From the NCBI RefSeq assembly GCF_900101705.1, contig NZ_FNAC01000031.1, forward strand, positions 1 to 56,660: a stretch of 56,660 nucleotides of DNA. Reading direction: 5' to 3'. This document shows positions 25,860 to 34,743 of this stretch, piece after piece; the first letter of the stretch is position 1; the number at the start of each line of letters is the position of its first letter. The notes beneath the pieces are model-generated. The model saw only the letters and a list, made by a program, of their open reading frames with translations, was not told where the DNA came from and ran no database searches. A program made the position numbers and the translations under genes. This stretch comes from Algoriphagus faecimaris. Lineage in GTDB: Bacteria; Bacteroidota; Bacteroidia; Cytophagales; Cyclobacteriaceae.

Positions 25860-28601
25860 TCAGTTCGATAGAGAATACTCTTTTTTCCTTCTTCCCAAAT
25901 AAAAAATTACTATCAAGCTAATCACAATCCCAAGACCCCAAAACCAACTATTGCTTCTCCGCTCTTTCTCCACTTGACCGATCAAAATAGTATTAGACCA
26001 AAAAGCGGGATGCCGAAACTGAGCCATTTCAGGGTCGGAAAGCAATTCCAACTTGGCAGTCTGCAGAGCCTGAGAAGCGGTCTGTCCTGATGCTAATCGC
26101 TTATAAAATTTTTGTGACAGATAACTAGCTACCCGGTCCTCAGTCAGCCAAAGTGTGGTCACTACCTGTTTGGATCCTGCCAGCATAAAGCTCCTCGCCA
26201 AACTGATAGCTCCTTCCGATTCACTCAATTGTCCGCCTCCTGTCTCACAAGCACTCAAATACACCAATTCCAAGTTGTCAAATTGCTGAAAACTCAATTC
26301 CTTAGAAAACAACCGAAAGTTTTGATTTTCAGGGTAAAAGGCTATAAAGGAAGCATCAGGATCATCCGGAAAGGCCTTGGCATGGGTAGCCAAGTGGAGA
26401 AAGCGGGCATTTTGACATTGCTCCATAAATCGAGCAATTGTAGCTTCTCTTCCCAGATACTGTTTTCCGCTAAATTGACTCAATTCTTCTGCCGAGCCAT
26501 AGAGCATATCTAATTCGGATGAATAAGCGGGTTCGTCCACAGAGAATGGAGCAAATCCCACTACTTCATCGAGCTTGAATTTCAAATTTTCACTAGGCAC
26601 AATCTGAAATGCTGAAAGCTGATAAATCACAGGATGCTCCTCAATCAAAAAGCCTTCCTGATAGGGAAAGGCCTCAAAAGGTAATCCTCCAAATCTACCA
26701 TGAGGAATAATCATTAACCTAGCATCTTTTCTCAAATTATCAGTCCAATCTTTAAAAAGTAAGCTGGAAAAAGAAATTAAATATTCAGGAGTTTGATACC
26801 GGACTCCTGCGGGCAATTTTTGCATTTCAACTCTCCATTGACTTAATTTTTTTAAGTCTAGGTAATCAAAATCCACCTGTTTGCCTTCCAACACTCCCTG
26901 ATAAAACTTAAATAGGTAAAGCCTAGATTTCCCTTCAAAAAAAGAAAGTATGGTCAGATCATCTGGGATACCTTCTAAAATAGAATTGAAATTTTGACTT
27001 GTCTCTAAGTTCGTTTCGACTAAAAAATCATTTTGTTTTTCCCGCAATCGGGAGAGGGAAACCTGGAGTTCATTGTATTTATCTTCTAATTCTTCTTGTC
27101 GCTCCGGGTTTTCACTTGAAAACAATTCTTCATAGACCCTGGAAATGGCATAAAGCAGGTTATTTTCTTCCTCCCGCATCGCTAATGGTATTGCAGCTTC
27201 AGCCCGTTGTACCTGTCTATTTTTATTGATTCTAAGGGCATTGGCTTTACTTTGTTCAGCCCATTCAAAAGCCAATTGAATCCTATCCACTGCTAAATCG
27301 GAATAGCTAAAAAGAAACGCTATCCCCTCTCTATAAGCAGAAAGCACTTGATCACCTAAAAAAACTCTTGCTTCATCATTATCAAACTTTTGCCCGATGT
27401 AATTGGCAAGTTCGAAAGCAGATTGATAAGTCTCTTTACCCAGAGAATACCACTGCAAATCCCCAGATTCAGCATACAGTTTCCAAGCTGCCTTGGCCTT
27501 AAATGCCTGCATTTCGAAAAGTGAAATCGAAGACATTCCCAGTTCAAAATTTTCTGGATTGGAAAAGAGATCGGAATTAGTAAAAGTGGGATGCAATTCG
27601 ATAATTCCTTGATGGTAGCTCTTGAGGGCTCGATTTAAGTCACCTTTCTGCTCATGGTACTGACCCAAAAGCCCATAATAAACTCCTTTTTGGTAGTTTT
27701 TTCTCCTTAGTCCCAAGCTATCAAGCACATCAGAGGTTCTTTTTAAATTTTGATGAGCCAATTGCTGATTATCATTCTGTAGGTAAGCTTTAGTGAGTAA
27801 GTTTAAATATGAAAGGGAGGAACGGACTTCCTCAGAATCCACTCGATCAAGCACCGATAAAGCATTTTGGGAGTTTTCTTCCTTCAAAAAAGTATTCGCT
27901 AAGTTCAAATTGACCTGATCGGTATTAATATCCCAATCCAGCAATTTCTCATAGATTCTTCTTGCGCTGTCATACTGCTCCAGATGATAGAGTGCAGAAG
28001 CTTTATTACTCAAAAAACTATACCGAGCATAACGCTCGTATTCACCTCCTGCACCGGAAATGTAGGATTCGGCCCTTGAGAAATATGCAATGCTGCGATA
28101 ATAATTGCCCGTCTCAAAATAATAGACGCCTAGGGCATTGAATAATCTTTCTTCTTGAGTTGCACCAGTTAATGAGGATTGGATTCGTTCGGCCTGATTG
28201 AGATGATAAATTGAACTATCCAACTTGCTGAGGGAAAAAAGAGACTCCCCGAGATACAAGTGGGAATTGTAAATCAAAGAATCAGGAAGTCTATAGGCTC
28301 TTGCGATTTGAATGGCTTTGCGATAGGCAGAGCTGCCTTCTTCCGTATTTCCATACACAAGCAATAGATTTCCCAGACGTTCGGATGCTAAGACGTATTC
28401 TTCAGCATCCTCTACCTCGGGTGCATATTGAAGCACTTCTTGATAAATCGCAATCGCTCTTTGGTCATCTTCCTCTGTAGGTGACGCCAAGTTATACAGC
28501 CTATTTGCCTCCTTCAGCTTTTGCACAGATTGAAAAGCAAAACCTTCAAATGGAGCAAAGAAAAAACAGAAAATCAGAAAACTTAGGATTTTTCTAGGCA
28601 C
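25860..28601 (-). CDS. Periplasmic TPR-CHAT protease, C-terminally membrane-anchored
   Basis: A 913-residue protein. A signal peptide occupies about residues 1-22. Roughly 400 residues of tetratricopeptide-like helical pairs follow, then a coiled region (about 450-520). The CHAT caspase-like domain has catalytic His740 in HLATHAK and Cys785 in LSACETGGG. One membrane helix near 885-903 (LGIVISLIVIFYLGRRKK) closes the protein, with a basic tail inside. The protease should therefore face the periplasm. The preceding gene, 28 bp upstream, encodes a poly-Asp lipoprotein. Target is unknown; the catalytic dyad is complete. Confidence 0.88.
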   Translation of the reverse strand: MPRKILSFLIFCFFFAPFEGFAFQSVQKLKEANRLYNLASPTEEDDQRAIAIYQEVLQYAPEVEDAEEYVLASERLGNLLLVYGNTEEGSSAYRKAIQIARAYRLPDSLIYNSHLYLGESLFSLSKLDSSIYHLNQAERIQSSLTGATQEERLFNALGVYYFETGNYYRSIAYFSRAESYISGAGGEYERYARYSFLSNKASALYHLEQYDSARRIYEKLLDWDINTDQVNLNLANTFLKEENSQNALSVLDRVDSEEVRSSLSYLNLLTKAYLQNDNQQLAHQNLKRTSDVLDSLGLRRKNYQKGVYYGLLGQYHEQKGDLNRALKSYHQGIIELHPTFTNSDLFSNPENFELGMSSISLFEMQAFKAKAAWKLYAESGDLQWYSLGKETYQSAFELANYIGQKFDNDEARVFLGDQVLSAYREGIAFLFSYSDLAVDRIQLAFEWAEQSKANALRINKNRQVQRAEAAIPLAMREEENNLLYAISRVYEELFSSENPERQEELEDKYNELQVSLSRLREKQNDFLVETNLETSQNFNSILEGIPDDLTILSFFEGKSRLYLFKFYQGVLEGKQVDFDYLDLKKLSQWRVEMQKLPAGVRYQTPEYLISFSSLLFKDWTDNLRKDARLMIIPHGRFGGLPFEAFPYQEGFLIEEHPVIYQLSAFQIVPSENLKFKLDEVVGFAPFSVDEPAYSSELDMLYGSAEELSQFSGKQYLGREATIARFMEQCQNARFLHLATHAKAFPDDPDASFIAFYPENQNFRLFSKELSFQQFDNLELVYLSACETGGGQLSESEGAISLARSFMLAGSKQVVTTLWLTEDRVASYLSQKFYKRLASGQTASQALQTAKLELLSDPEMAQFRHPAFWSNTILIGQVEKERRSNSWFWGLGIVISLIVIFYLGRRKKEYSLSN

Positions 28602-28629
28602 AGGAAAATGGATTTCCTACCAGGCCCTT

Positions 28630-29505
28630 TTATTCAAACCTTGCTACAATTACCACGAAAGGCGGTCTAGGTTTTCCGGTGGGCCGGGTAGTATTCAGTA
28701 ATCTAAAATTAACTGAATTCCCCATCCTGAGTTCATTTATCAAGTCATTTTTTTCCTCAATATCATCCAAAAGCTCCTGAGGAACATCCCCAAGCGTTTC
28801 GTAATAAAAGAATCGAAGCGGGATAGAATTTAAAGCTGAAGCGCTCAGGTCCCGAATCCTGTAAAATAACTCCACATCCAATACTTGTCCATTGGTAGGT
28901 GTAGCACCGAAGGTGCCGTTTTCTACAGTGGCCTGTAAATCAAATACTCCTTTGTCGTCAATTTCAAAACCTAGGTCCTCCAACAACTGCCCGGAAGGAT
29001 TGTCAACATCAAAATCACAATCATCGTCGTCGTCATCATCGTCATCATCATCGTCGTCATCAGAACAGGGAATGGGAAGACCGGGAACGCCATTGTAAAT
29101 AGGCTCCACCAATTTTTGATTTTGATCTAAAATAAACACACCATCAGGATAGTTTACACCTCCTATTGTGACAAATTGCTCACAAGTGGTGGTTTGTCCC
29201 GTCGGCGTAAATGTGATTTTGTACTTTAGGCCAGTTTCACTCGCATTGATGTCAATGGCGCCTGTATCGGCATTTAGTGCCAGTCCCTCTGGACTGACCT
29301 CAAATGTACCCTCAACTGCATTGACAGGATTGATGACTATATTTTGAGTAGCGTTGAGGTAATAAATCGTATCTGAATAGCTGAAAAGGGCACAGTCAAA
29401 ATCATTTTGACCATCCGTATTCCGCCCAGAATCCTCCAAGCAGGAGCTCATAGCCATCAAAAGCAGGATAAAAATAAATAAATTGGAAGTCGATTTAGGG
29501 CTCAT
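28630..29505 (-). CDS. Lipoprotein with a 14-residue poly-aspartate tract
   Basis: I use the ATG at 29505 (MSPKSTSNLF..), because it gives a clean lipoprotein signal ending MAMSSC; a start at 29559 would bury that signal. The 291-residue product has a beta-rich first half with cadherin-like wording (EGTFEVSPEGLALNADTG, then KYKITFTPTG). Fourteen consecutive Asp flanked by Cys follow, then a second beta-rich region. The two Cys around the Asp run could close a loop. The gene is 28 bp upstream of the CHAT gene and probably co-transcribed. The family is not recognised. Confidence 0.75.
   Translation of the reverse strand: MSPKSTSNLFIFILLLMAMSSCLEDSGRNTDGQNDFDCALFSYSDTIYYLNATQNIVINPVNAVEGTFEVSPEGLALNADTGAIDINASETGLKYKITFTPTGQTTTCEQFVTIGGVNYPDGVFILDQNQKLVEPIYNGVPGLPIPCSDDDDDDDDDDDDDDCDFDVDNPSGQLLEDLGFEIDDKGVFDLQATVENGTFGATPTNGQVLDVELFYRIRDLSASALNSIPLRFFYYETLGDVPQELLDDIEEKNDLINELRMGNSVNFRLLNTTRPTGKPRPPFVVIVARFE
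29020..29061. repeat. In-frame trinucleotide tract encoding 14 Asp
   Basis: Fourteen consecutive GAT/GAC codons (minus strand) form a mixed ATC/GTC trinucleotide run. Gain or loss of units would keep frame and vary the length of the acidic run. Confidence 0.9.
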
Positions 29506-29562
29506 GACTATAGGTAGTTTCTTTTTTGGTCGAAGCAGAGTGGGGAGATGTAACCACATCTT

Positions 29563-30390
29563 TTATTTTTCTTTCAAATTTAACAAGATCCCCGCCAAAA
29601 CTAAGGCCATTCCCACATAAGACATCAACCCAAAAGTCTCTCCGAATAAAAAGAACCCAAAGAATAAAGCATAAAGAATACCCAAATAACTCAAACTTGA
29701 CACTTTGGCTACGTTAGCGTTTTGATAGGCTATAGTCATGAAGTACTGGGCTGCTTGGGTACAAATTCCTATCCAAAGTAAAATAGCCCAATCCCAACCT
29801 TCAGGCTGCACCCAAGTGAAGTAACTCACCAATCCCGCGAAGGGCAAAGTCACCAAAGGAAAATAGAAAATGATTACCAAAGGATGCTCTGTGTTTTTCA
29901 ATTTACGGATCACATTGTAAGCCAATCCAGAAAATAATGCCGAAACCACTCCTATGGATCCATACAGTAGGTTGACCCGTGTATCAAAGCCCTGCAAGAC
30001 AAAAACCCCTGCAAAAGATATCCCAAACCAGAGAAATTGAATCGGTTTTACCCGTTCTTTAACTAAGAATATTCCTAATATCGTAGTGAAAATCGGCGAT
30101 AAGTACTGAATCGTCACCGCACTGGCCAAGGGGATCTTCTGCAGGGTGTAGAAGAAAGCGATCAAACCAATGGAACCTACCACTCCTCTCAGTATCAAAA
30201 GTTTTTTATTATTTCCAAAAACGGGTACATGCTGTTTTTTCAGAATTAAAAAACTAAATATCAAGCTGAACAGAGATCTGAAAAGTATAATCTCAATGGC
30301 TGGAATATGAGGAACATATTTGACCGAAACATTCATGAGCGCAAAGAAGATCCCTGCCAAAATCATGGATTGCACACTATTGATTTTCAC
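29563..30390 (-). CDS. EamA/DMT-family transporter
   Basis: A 275-residue membrane protein with about ten hydrophobic helices arranged as two EamA repeats (IEIILFRSLFSLIFSFLIL.. and ..LSYLGILYALFFGFFLFGE). It belongs to the drug/metabolite transporter superfamily. Substrate cannot be predicted. Length and the motif PIFTTILGIFLVKERVKP match the family. It lies 57 bp upstream of the poly-Asp lipoprotein gene on the same strand, so read-through into that unit is possible. Confidence 0.88.
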   Translation of the reverse strand: MKINSVQSMILAGIFFALMNVSVKYVPHIPAIEIILFRSLFSLIFSFLILKKQHVPVFGNNKKLLILRGVVGSIGLIAFFYTLQKIPLASAVTIQYLSPIFTTILGIFLVKERVKPIQFLWFGISFAGVFVLQGFDTRVNLLYGSIGVVSALFSGLAYNVIRKLKNTEHPLVIIFYFPLVTLPFAGLVSYFTWVQPEGWDWAILLWIGICTQAAQYFMTIAYQNANVAKVSSLSYLGILYALFFGFFLFGETFGLMSYVGMALVLAGILLNLKEK

Positions 30391-30503
30391 GCTAGCTTTT
30401 TTTCGGGTGGATTAAGATTAGTAAAGTCAAAGTAAACAGAAAGAGTTCTGAGAAAATCATCCAAGAGCGAACATTCCTTGAAAAATTTCAGTTAAATGCG
30501 CAT

Positions 30504-30959
30504 ATGGCACTTAAAATTGGTAGCAAAGCACCTGATTTTTCGCTCAAGGGGACGAGTGGAACGACGCTTAGACTTCAGGAAGATTTGAAAGGGAAGGCAG
30601 TGATTCTTTATTTTTATCCCAAGGATTTCACCAAGGTTTGCACGGCCGAAGCTTGTGAATTCAGAGATCAGTTCGCCGCATTCCGGGATCTGAATATTCC
30701 TGTTTTTGGAATCAGCAGAGATGATTTGGAAACGCATGAGCGATTCAAAAAGGAGTTTAGACTGCCTTTCGAGCTGCTTTCTGATGGAAGTGGAAAAGTC
30801 TGCAAAGCCTATGATGCGCTTATTCCATTGGTCAAAATGCCCAAACGAATCACCTACCTGCTAGACGAGGAGCACAAGATAGTCGCAGCATTTTCTGACA
30901 TGTTTGAGTCCAAAGGTCACATAGAAAGCATGCTAAAGAAGCTCAGTTCAAAATCATAG
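30504..30959 (+). CDS. bcp: Thioredoxin-dependent peroxiredoxin, Bcp/PrxQ type
   Basis: A 151-residue peroxiredoxin. Peroxidatic Cys46 and resolving Cys51 lie five residues apart in FTKVCTAEACEFRD, the signature of alpha-type Bcp/PrxQ. The fold is marked by GSKAPDFSLKGTSG, VILYFYPKDFT and VFGISRDDLETHERF. It reduces hydroperoxides using thioredoxin in the cytoplasm. Its last six bases overlap the 3' end of the convergent ABC ATPase gene, with no terminator between them. Confidence 0.93.
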   Translation: MALKIGSKAPDFSLKGTSGTTLRLQEDLKGKAVILYFYPKDFTKVCTAEACEFRDQFAAFRDLNIPVFGISRDDLETHERFKKEFRLPFELLSDGSGKVCKAYDALIPLVKMPKRITYLLDEEHKIVAAFSDMFESKGHIESMLKKLSSKS

Positions 30960-31604
30960 AATCAAGCCATCCTGCATCATTACTTTTCTATCAGCCATCT
31001 CGGCCAGCTCTTCATTGTGGGTAACGATGACAAATGCATGTCCCAGCTCCTCTCTCAGTGCAAAAAACAATTCATGAAGCAGTTTTGCGTTTGTTGAGTC
31101 TAAATTGCCACTAGGCTCATCAGCAAATACCACTTTGGGCTGATTAATCAATGCCCTTGCAACGGCTACCCGCTGCTGTTCCCCACCGGATAATTCAGCA
31201 GGCTTATGGTCCAATCTCCCCGTAATACCGAGCATCTCGGCCAATTGATGTGCTCTTCGCTGAGAACTTATTTGACTCTCGCCTTGAATGTAGGCAGGAA
31301 TTTGGATGTTTTCCAATGCAGTGAACTCAGGTAATAAATTATGAAATTGAAAAATAAATCCGATCTGTTGATTTCGAAAAGTAGCAAGCTTTTCACCTCT
31401 CATTTCTGATATTTGCTGACCCTCCATTTCCACAATTCCCTTATCCGCATGATCCAAGGTCCCCAAGATATGAAGCAGCGTACTCTTGCCAGCTCCAGAA
31501 GAACCGACTATGGAAACAATCTCGGAAGGTTTGATTTCTAAATCTACCCCCTTCAATACATGAAGCGAACCGTATGACTTGTGGATCCCTTTGGCTTTCA
31601 GCAT
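30954..31604 (-). CDS. ABC transporter ATP-binding protein, LolD/MacB type
   Basis: A 216-residue ATPase with Walker A GSSGAGKST (34-42), signature LSGGEQQRVAVARAL, Walker B VVFADEP and the following SGNLDS typical of LolD/MacB/FtsE-like ATPases that work with FtsX-like permeases. The permease is not next to it. I chose ATG 31604 (MLKAKGIHKSYG) over an upstream frame extension to 31667, because a -7 box at 31625-31632 lies inside the extension. Probable role is lipoprotein or lipid extraction at the inner membrane. Confidence 0.9.
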   Translation of the reverse strand: MLKAKGIHKSYGSLHVLKGVDLEIKPSEIVSIVGSSGAGKSTLLHILGTLDHADKGIVEMEGQQISEMRGEKLATFRNQQIGFIFQFHNLLPEFTALENIQIPAYIQGESQISSQRRAHQLAEMLGITGRLDHKPAELSGGEQQRVAVARALINQPKVVFADEPSGNLDSTNAKLLHELFFALREELGHAFVIVTHNEELAEMADRKVMMQDGLIL

Positions 31605-31624
31605 AGTTAAGAAATTTAATCTTG

Positions 31625-31632
31625 CAAAAGTA
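31625..31632 (-). promoter_or_regulatory. -7 box of the LolD-like gene
   Basis: On the minus strand this reads TACTTTTG, an exact TAnnTTTG match placed about 20 bases upstream of the chosen ATG. No convincing TTTG was found at the -33 position, so only half of the promoter is supported. Confidence 0.45.
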
Positions 31633-31707
31633 AAATTTTTGAATGGGGAAAAGCCCATAATAATCATTAATTAAGCGCTTTTTTCCAGAAAAAAGAGATT
31701 TAGCAGG

Positions 31708-31739
31708 TTTGATTTATCCACTTGAAGCACTTAACTTCG
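31708..31739 (+). promoter_or_regulatory. Probable sucC promoter
   Basis: TTTG at 31708-31711 and TAACTTCG at 31732-31739 are separated by 20 bp. The second box has one mismatch to TAnnTTTG. The ATG of sucC lies 18 bases downstream, preceded by GAGAGG. Confidence 0.5.
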
Positions 31740-31757
31740 CACAAAAATTTTGAGAGG

Positions 31758-32972
31758 ATGAACATTCACGAATATCAAGCTAAAGAAGTACTAAAAGGCT
31801 ACGGAGTTAAAATTCAGGAAGGCATCGTAGCAGATTCACCAGAGTCTGCACATGAAGCAGCCGAAAAATTGAATGCCCAGACCGGAACATCTTGGTTTGT
31901 CATCAAGGCGCAAATTCACGCCGGAGGTCGTGGAAAAGGTAAGGTTCAAGAAACTGGATCTAACGGTGTAGTCCTCGCAAAAAACTTGGGAGAAGTTTCT
32001 GAAAAAGCAAAAAACATCCTTGGAGGCACGCTAGTCACACATCAAACTGGACCTGAAGGTAAAAAAGTGAATAAAGTCTTAATCGCTGAGGATGTTTATT
32101 ATCCTGGCGATTCTGAGCCAAAGGAATATTACCTTTCCATTCTTCTTGATAGAGCAACAGGGTCAAATGTGATCATGGCCTCTACCGAAGGTGGAATGGA
32201 TATCGAAGAAGTCGCTGAAAAGACTCCTGAGAAAATCATCAAAGAATGGATCGATCCAAAGGTAGGGCTTCAAGGTTTTCAGGCTAGAAAAGTTGCATTC
32301 AAACTAGGATTGAGCGGTAATGCATTCAAAGAAATGGTGAAATTCATCACTGCTCTTTACAATGCTTACGAAGGCACAGATTCATCCCAGTTTGAAATCA
32401 ATCCTGTACTCAAGACCTCTGATGATAAAATTTTGGCAGTAGATGCCAAAGTTAATCTTGACGATAACGCACTTTACAGACACAAAGATTTGGCCGAATT
32501 GAGAGATTTGGCAGAAGAAGATCCTTTGGAGGTAGAGGCTGGCGAATCAGGACTAAACTATGTAAAGCTTGACGGAAACGTAGGCTGCATGGTAAATGGA
32601 GCTGGACTTGCTATGGCCACTATGGATATGATCAAATTATCCGGAGGAGAGCCTGCCAACTTCCTTGATGTGGGAGGAGGAGCAAATGCTACTACAGTAG
32701 AAGCTGGTTTTAGAATTATCCTTAAAGATCCTAATGTCAAGGCTATTCTAATCAACGTTTTCGGAGGTATCGTAAGATGTGATCGGATTGCAAATGGAGT
32801 AGTTGAAGCTTACAAATCAATCGGCGATATCCGTGTTCCGATCATCGTGAGACTTCAAGGCACCAATGCTGAAGAAGGTGCAAAGATTATCGATGAATCA
32901 GGATTGAAAGTTTCCTCAGCAATTACACTTAAAGAAGCTGCAGAAAAAGTACAGGCTGTACTAGAAAGCTAA
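31758..32972 (+). CDS. sucC: Succinyl-CoA synthetase (ADP-forming) beta subunit
   Basis: A 404-residue ATP-grasp subunit of the TCA-cycle enzyme that interconverts succinyl-CoA and succinate with substrate-level phosphorylation. Family marks are [53 protein letters not shown] and [16 protein letters not shown]. The frame is open from 31722, but the ATG at 31758 has the purine-rich GAGAGG just before it and matches the family N-terminus. The alpha subunit sucD is not adjacent. A tRNA-Arg gene follows after 12 bases. Confidence 0.96.
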   Translation: MNIHEYQAKEVLKGYGVKIQEGIVADSPESAHEAAEKLNAQTGTSWFVIKAQIHAGGRGKGKVQETGSNGVVLAKNLGEVSEKAKNILGGTLVTHQTGPEGKKVNKVLIAEDVYYPGDSEPKEYYLSILLDRATGSNVIMASTEGGMDIEEVAEKTPEKIIKEWIDPKVGLQGFQARKVAFKLGLSGNAFKEMVKFITALYNAYEGTDSSQFEINPVLKTSDDKILAVDAKVNLDDNALYRHKDLAELRDLAEEDPLEVEAGESGLNYVKLDGNVGCMVNGAGLAMATMDMIKLSGGEPANFLDVGGGANATTVEAGFRIILKDPNVKAILINVFGGIVRCDRIANGVVEAYKSIGDIRVPIIVRLQGTNAEEGAKIIDESGLKVSSAITLKEAAEKVQAVLES

Positions 32973-32984
32973 AATAAAGAATAG

Positions 32985-33061
32985 GCACTCGTAGTTCAAC
33001 TGGATAGAATATCGGATTTCGGCTCCGAGGGTTGAGGGTTCGAATCCTTCCGAGTGCACCA
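32985..33061 (+). tRNA. tRNA-Arg (anticodon TCG), CCA encoded
   Basis: A full cloverleaf folds by hand: acceptor GCACTCG/CGAGTGC, D arm GTTC/GAAT, anticodon stem TCGGA/TCCGA around loop TTTCGGC (anticodon TCG, Arg), and T arm GAGGG/CCTTC around TTCGAAT. The discriminator base is A, followed by an encoded CCA at 33059-33061. The gene is 12 bases behind sucC and is probably processed from a joint transcript. Confidence 0.93.
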
Positions 33062-33092
33062 AAGCTCAGACGACTGTCTGGGCTTTTTTTTT
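33062..33092 (+). terminator. Terminator after tRNA-Arg
   Basis: AAGCTCAGAC at 33062-33071 pairs with GTCTGGGCTT (33075-33084; one G-T pair) and runs into a T tract to 33092. It begins one base after the tRNA CCA. Confidence 0.85.
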
Positions 33093-33403
33093 GCGTTAGT
33101 AAAAAAGAAATTTTCTTCTTGCACTACTTTTTGTAGCCCTATTTCTGATTCTCTTTCCTTTAATTTAAAAGCCCTCCCCGTTCCCTAATAGAATGGTTAG
33201 ATCTCTAAATTTTCAAGTCAAGGAATAGCCATATTTGGAAATTATATGATAGGATAAAATGCAAAAACCTACACTTGGCATTTAGAGGAAATTTTGGATT
33301 TATCCAAGACCTGTATTAGCTGGATGAAGAAAAGTCAGGTAGCTGTCTTTATTAAAAATTAGACTGTTTATTTGAAAAAATTGAACTATTCCGGGTATAA
33401 AGT
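33093..33403. other. Intergenic, no gene seen
   Basis: About 310 bp between the tRNA terminator and the terminator of the DUF3078 gene. No convincing coding frame, RNA fold or repeat was found. Two convergent transcripts end at its borders. Confidence 0.4.
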
Positions 33404-33428
33404 AAAAAAGCAGGAGAAAATCTCCTGC
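33404..33428 (-). terminator. Terminator of the DUF3078 gene
   Basis: On the minus strand GCAGGAGA/TCTCCTGC (33421-33428 with 33410-33417) forms an 8-bp stem with a 3-base loop, followed by a T run (A run on the plus strand at 33404-33409). Confidence 0.82.
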
Positions 33429-33536
33429 CCTTTATTTGAAAACTAAACCAACTATTATTTAACTACCACAATGAATTCAAAAATAATACAATTCTGAACA
33501 AAACAAAATACAAAATAAAAATTTGCTTAATTTTAT

Positions 33537-34421
33537 TTAGTCCTTAGGAAAGCTACTTGCCTTAAATGCAATTCCTAAAGCTAGTCCTTGGCTAAATTGT
33601 ACTTTATCGTCTTGGTCAAAATCATATATGCTCAAACTAGTCAATGATACATTGATCAGGTTAGAGACTTTGGCAGTAAGTGTGAAGTCTATGCGATGGT
33701 CAATCTCTCGGATACTGAGCGTTTCATAATTTGCATAGAGCTGATGTCGAATAAGCAATGTGACATTTTCTGAGAGCCTCTTATTCCATTCTAGCAAGGA
33801 GCTAAATGCCAGCCACTCGGTTCTAACTTTCTCCCCGATAGGCACCCCATAATTTTCAGGAACGTTCAAATACAAATTGGTATCTGTAACAAAAGTTAAA
33901 CGTGGAGAAAAAGGAGAAAGACGAAGGAGAAATTCATTGTTGGGCTTGTATTCCATGCCTATTGCAGTGGTAAAATAAGCCGGATTAGCAAACTTGGAAA
34001 TCAATGTTCTATTTCCATCTGCAAAGTTGTAACCAGGGGCAAACTGAGTCAGAAAATTTAAAGAGCCGAAAACGTTCCAATTTTCTGAAACCTTATACCC
34101 TACTTTTGAATCTAACAAAAGCCTATCATTGGATTTTCTGGCATCTTCGTCTTGGTTTTTGACTACCCCATAGATGAAGTCCATAGTATTATCCCATGTC
34201 CAATTTTCTTTTTGGTAATTTGCTCTACCATTCAGGTAGATACCCAATGCGATGGAGTTCACGCCACCACCTTTCCAGTTGCCACTAAAAGAACCCTGAT
34301 TGAAATTCAAGCCACCACCAATTTCTTTAAGCCAGAAAGTAGTGTCTTGAGAAGCAGAATCCTGTGCATAGGAAAACTGCCAGGTCAAAAGCAATAGACA
34401 GATAGTAAATAGTCTTTTCAT
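33537..34421 (-). CDS. DUF3078 outer-membrane-type protein
   Basis: A 294-residue secreted protein with a signal peptide ending FSYAQ (about residue 20). The remaining sequence alternates amphipathic beta strands typical of Bacteroidota DUF3078 proteins: FWLKEIGGGLNFNQGSFSGN with GNWKGGGVNSIALG, then repeated strands, ending FSQGLALGIAFKASS. The expected location is the outer membrane as a small beta-barrel. Function is unknown for the family. It is transcribed alone, divergent from the DUF202 gene. Confidence 0.82.
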   Translation of the reverse strand: MKRLFTICLLLLTWQFSYAQDSASQDTTFWLKEIGGGLNFNQGSFSGNWKGGGVNSIALGIYLNGRANYQKENWTWDNTMDFIYGVVKNQDEDARKSNDRLLLDSKVGYKVSENWNVFGSLNFLTQFAPGYNFADGNRTLISKFANPAYFTTAIGMEYKPNNEFLLRLSPFSPRLTFVTDTNLYLNVPENYGVPIGEKVRTEWLAFSSLLEWNKRLSENVTLLIRHQLYANYETLSIREIDHRIDFTLTAKVSNLINVSLTSLSIYDFDQDDKVQFSQGLALGIAFKASSFPKD

Positions 34422-34463
34422 AAAATAGAATGCTAAATTTGAAGTAAAATTAATTTTACAAAT

Positions 34464-34739
34464 ATGGAAAAGGACTTTGAAAATGAATTAATTGTTCGGG
34501 ATTTTTTAGCACGTCAAAGAACTACCTTGGCCAATGATCGGACATTATTATCTTATATTCGAACTTCACTCTACTTTCTCGTCAGTGGTACTGCCCTATT
34601 TGAAGTGAAAAACTTAGAACATATCAGTGAGCTCGGCTACTTATCTTTAGGACTTTCAGCTGCTTTATTGTTTGTAGGCTTTTTTAATTACTTTAAAGTC
34701 CGCCGCAAATTGAGGCAGGGCAAATACCATAAAATGTAA
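34464..34739 (+). CDS. DUF202 small membrane protein
   Basis: A 91-residue protein of the DUF202 family (VRDFLARQRTTLANDRTLLSYIRTSLYFL is the diagnostic core; here within residues 11-39). Two membrane helices follow (about 32-50 and 58-78) and the C-terminus is basic. Function is unknown, though relatives often accompany transporters. It ends four bases before an SLC13-type permease gene, so the two form an operon. A -7 box TAAATTTG at 34434-34441 lies 22 bases upstream of the ATG. Confidence 0.85.
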   Translation: MEKDFENELIVRDFLARQRTTLANDRTLLSYIRTSLYFLVSGTALFEVKNLEHISELGYLSLGLSAALLFVGFFNYFKVRRKLRQGKYHKM

Positions 34740-34743
34740 ATTA

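Noticed and set aside
28892..29098. Plus-strand frame encoding a long serine run
   Set aside because: It is the antisense of the Asp-codon tract in the minus-strand lipoprotein gene and has no start context or homology of its own.
31605..31667. N-terminal extension of the LolD-like ATPase
   Set aside because: A -7 promoter box lies inside the extension and the family N-terminus begins at the later ATG.
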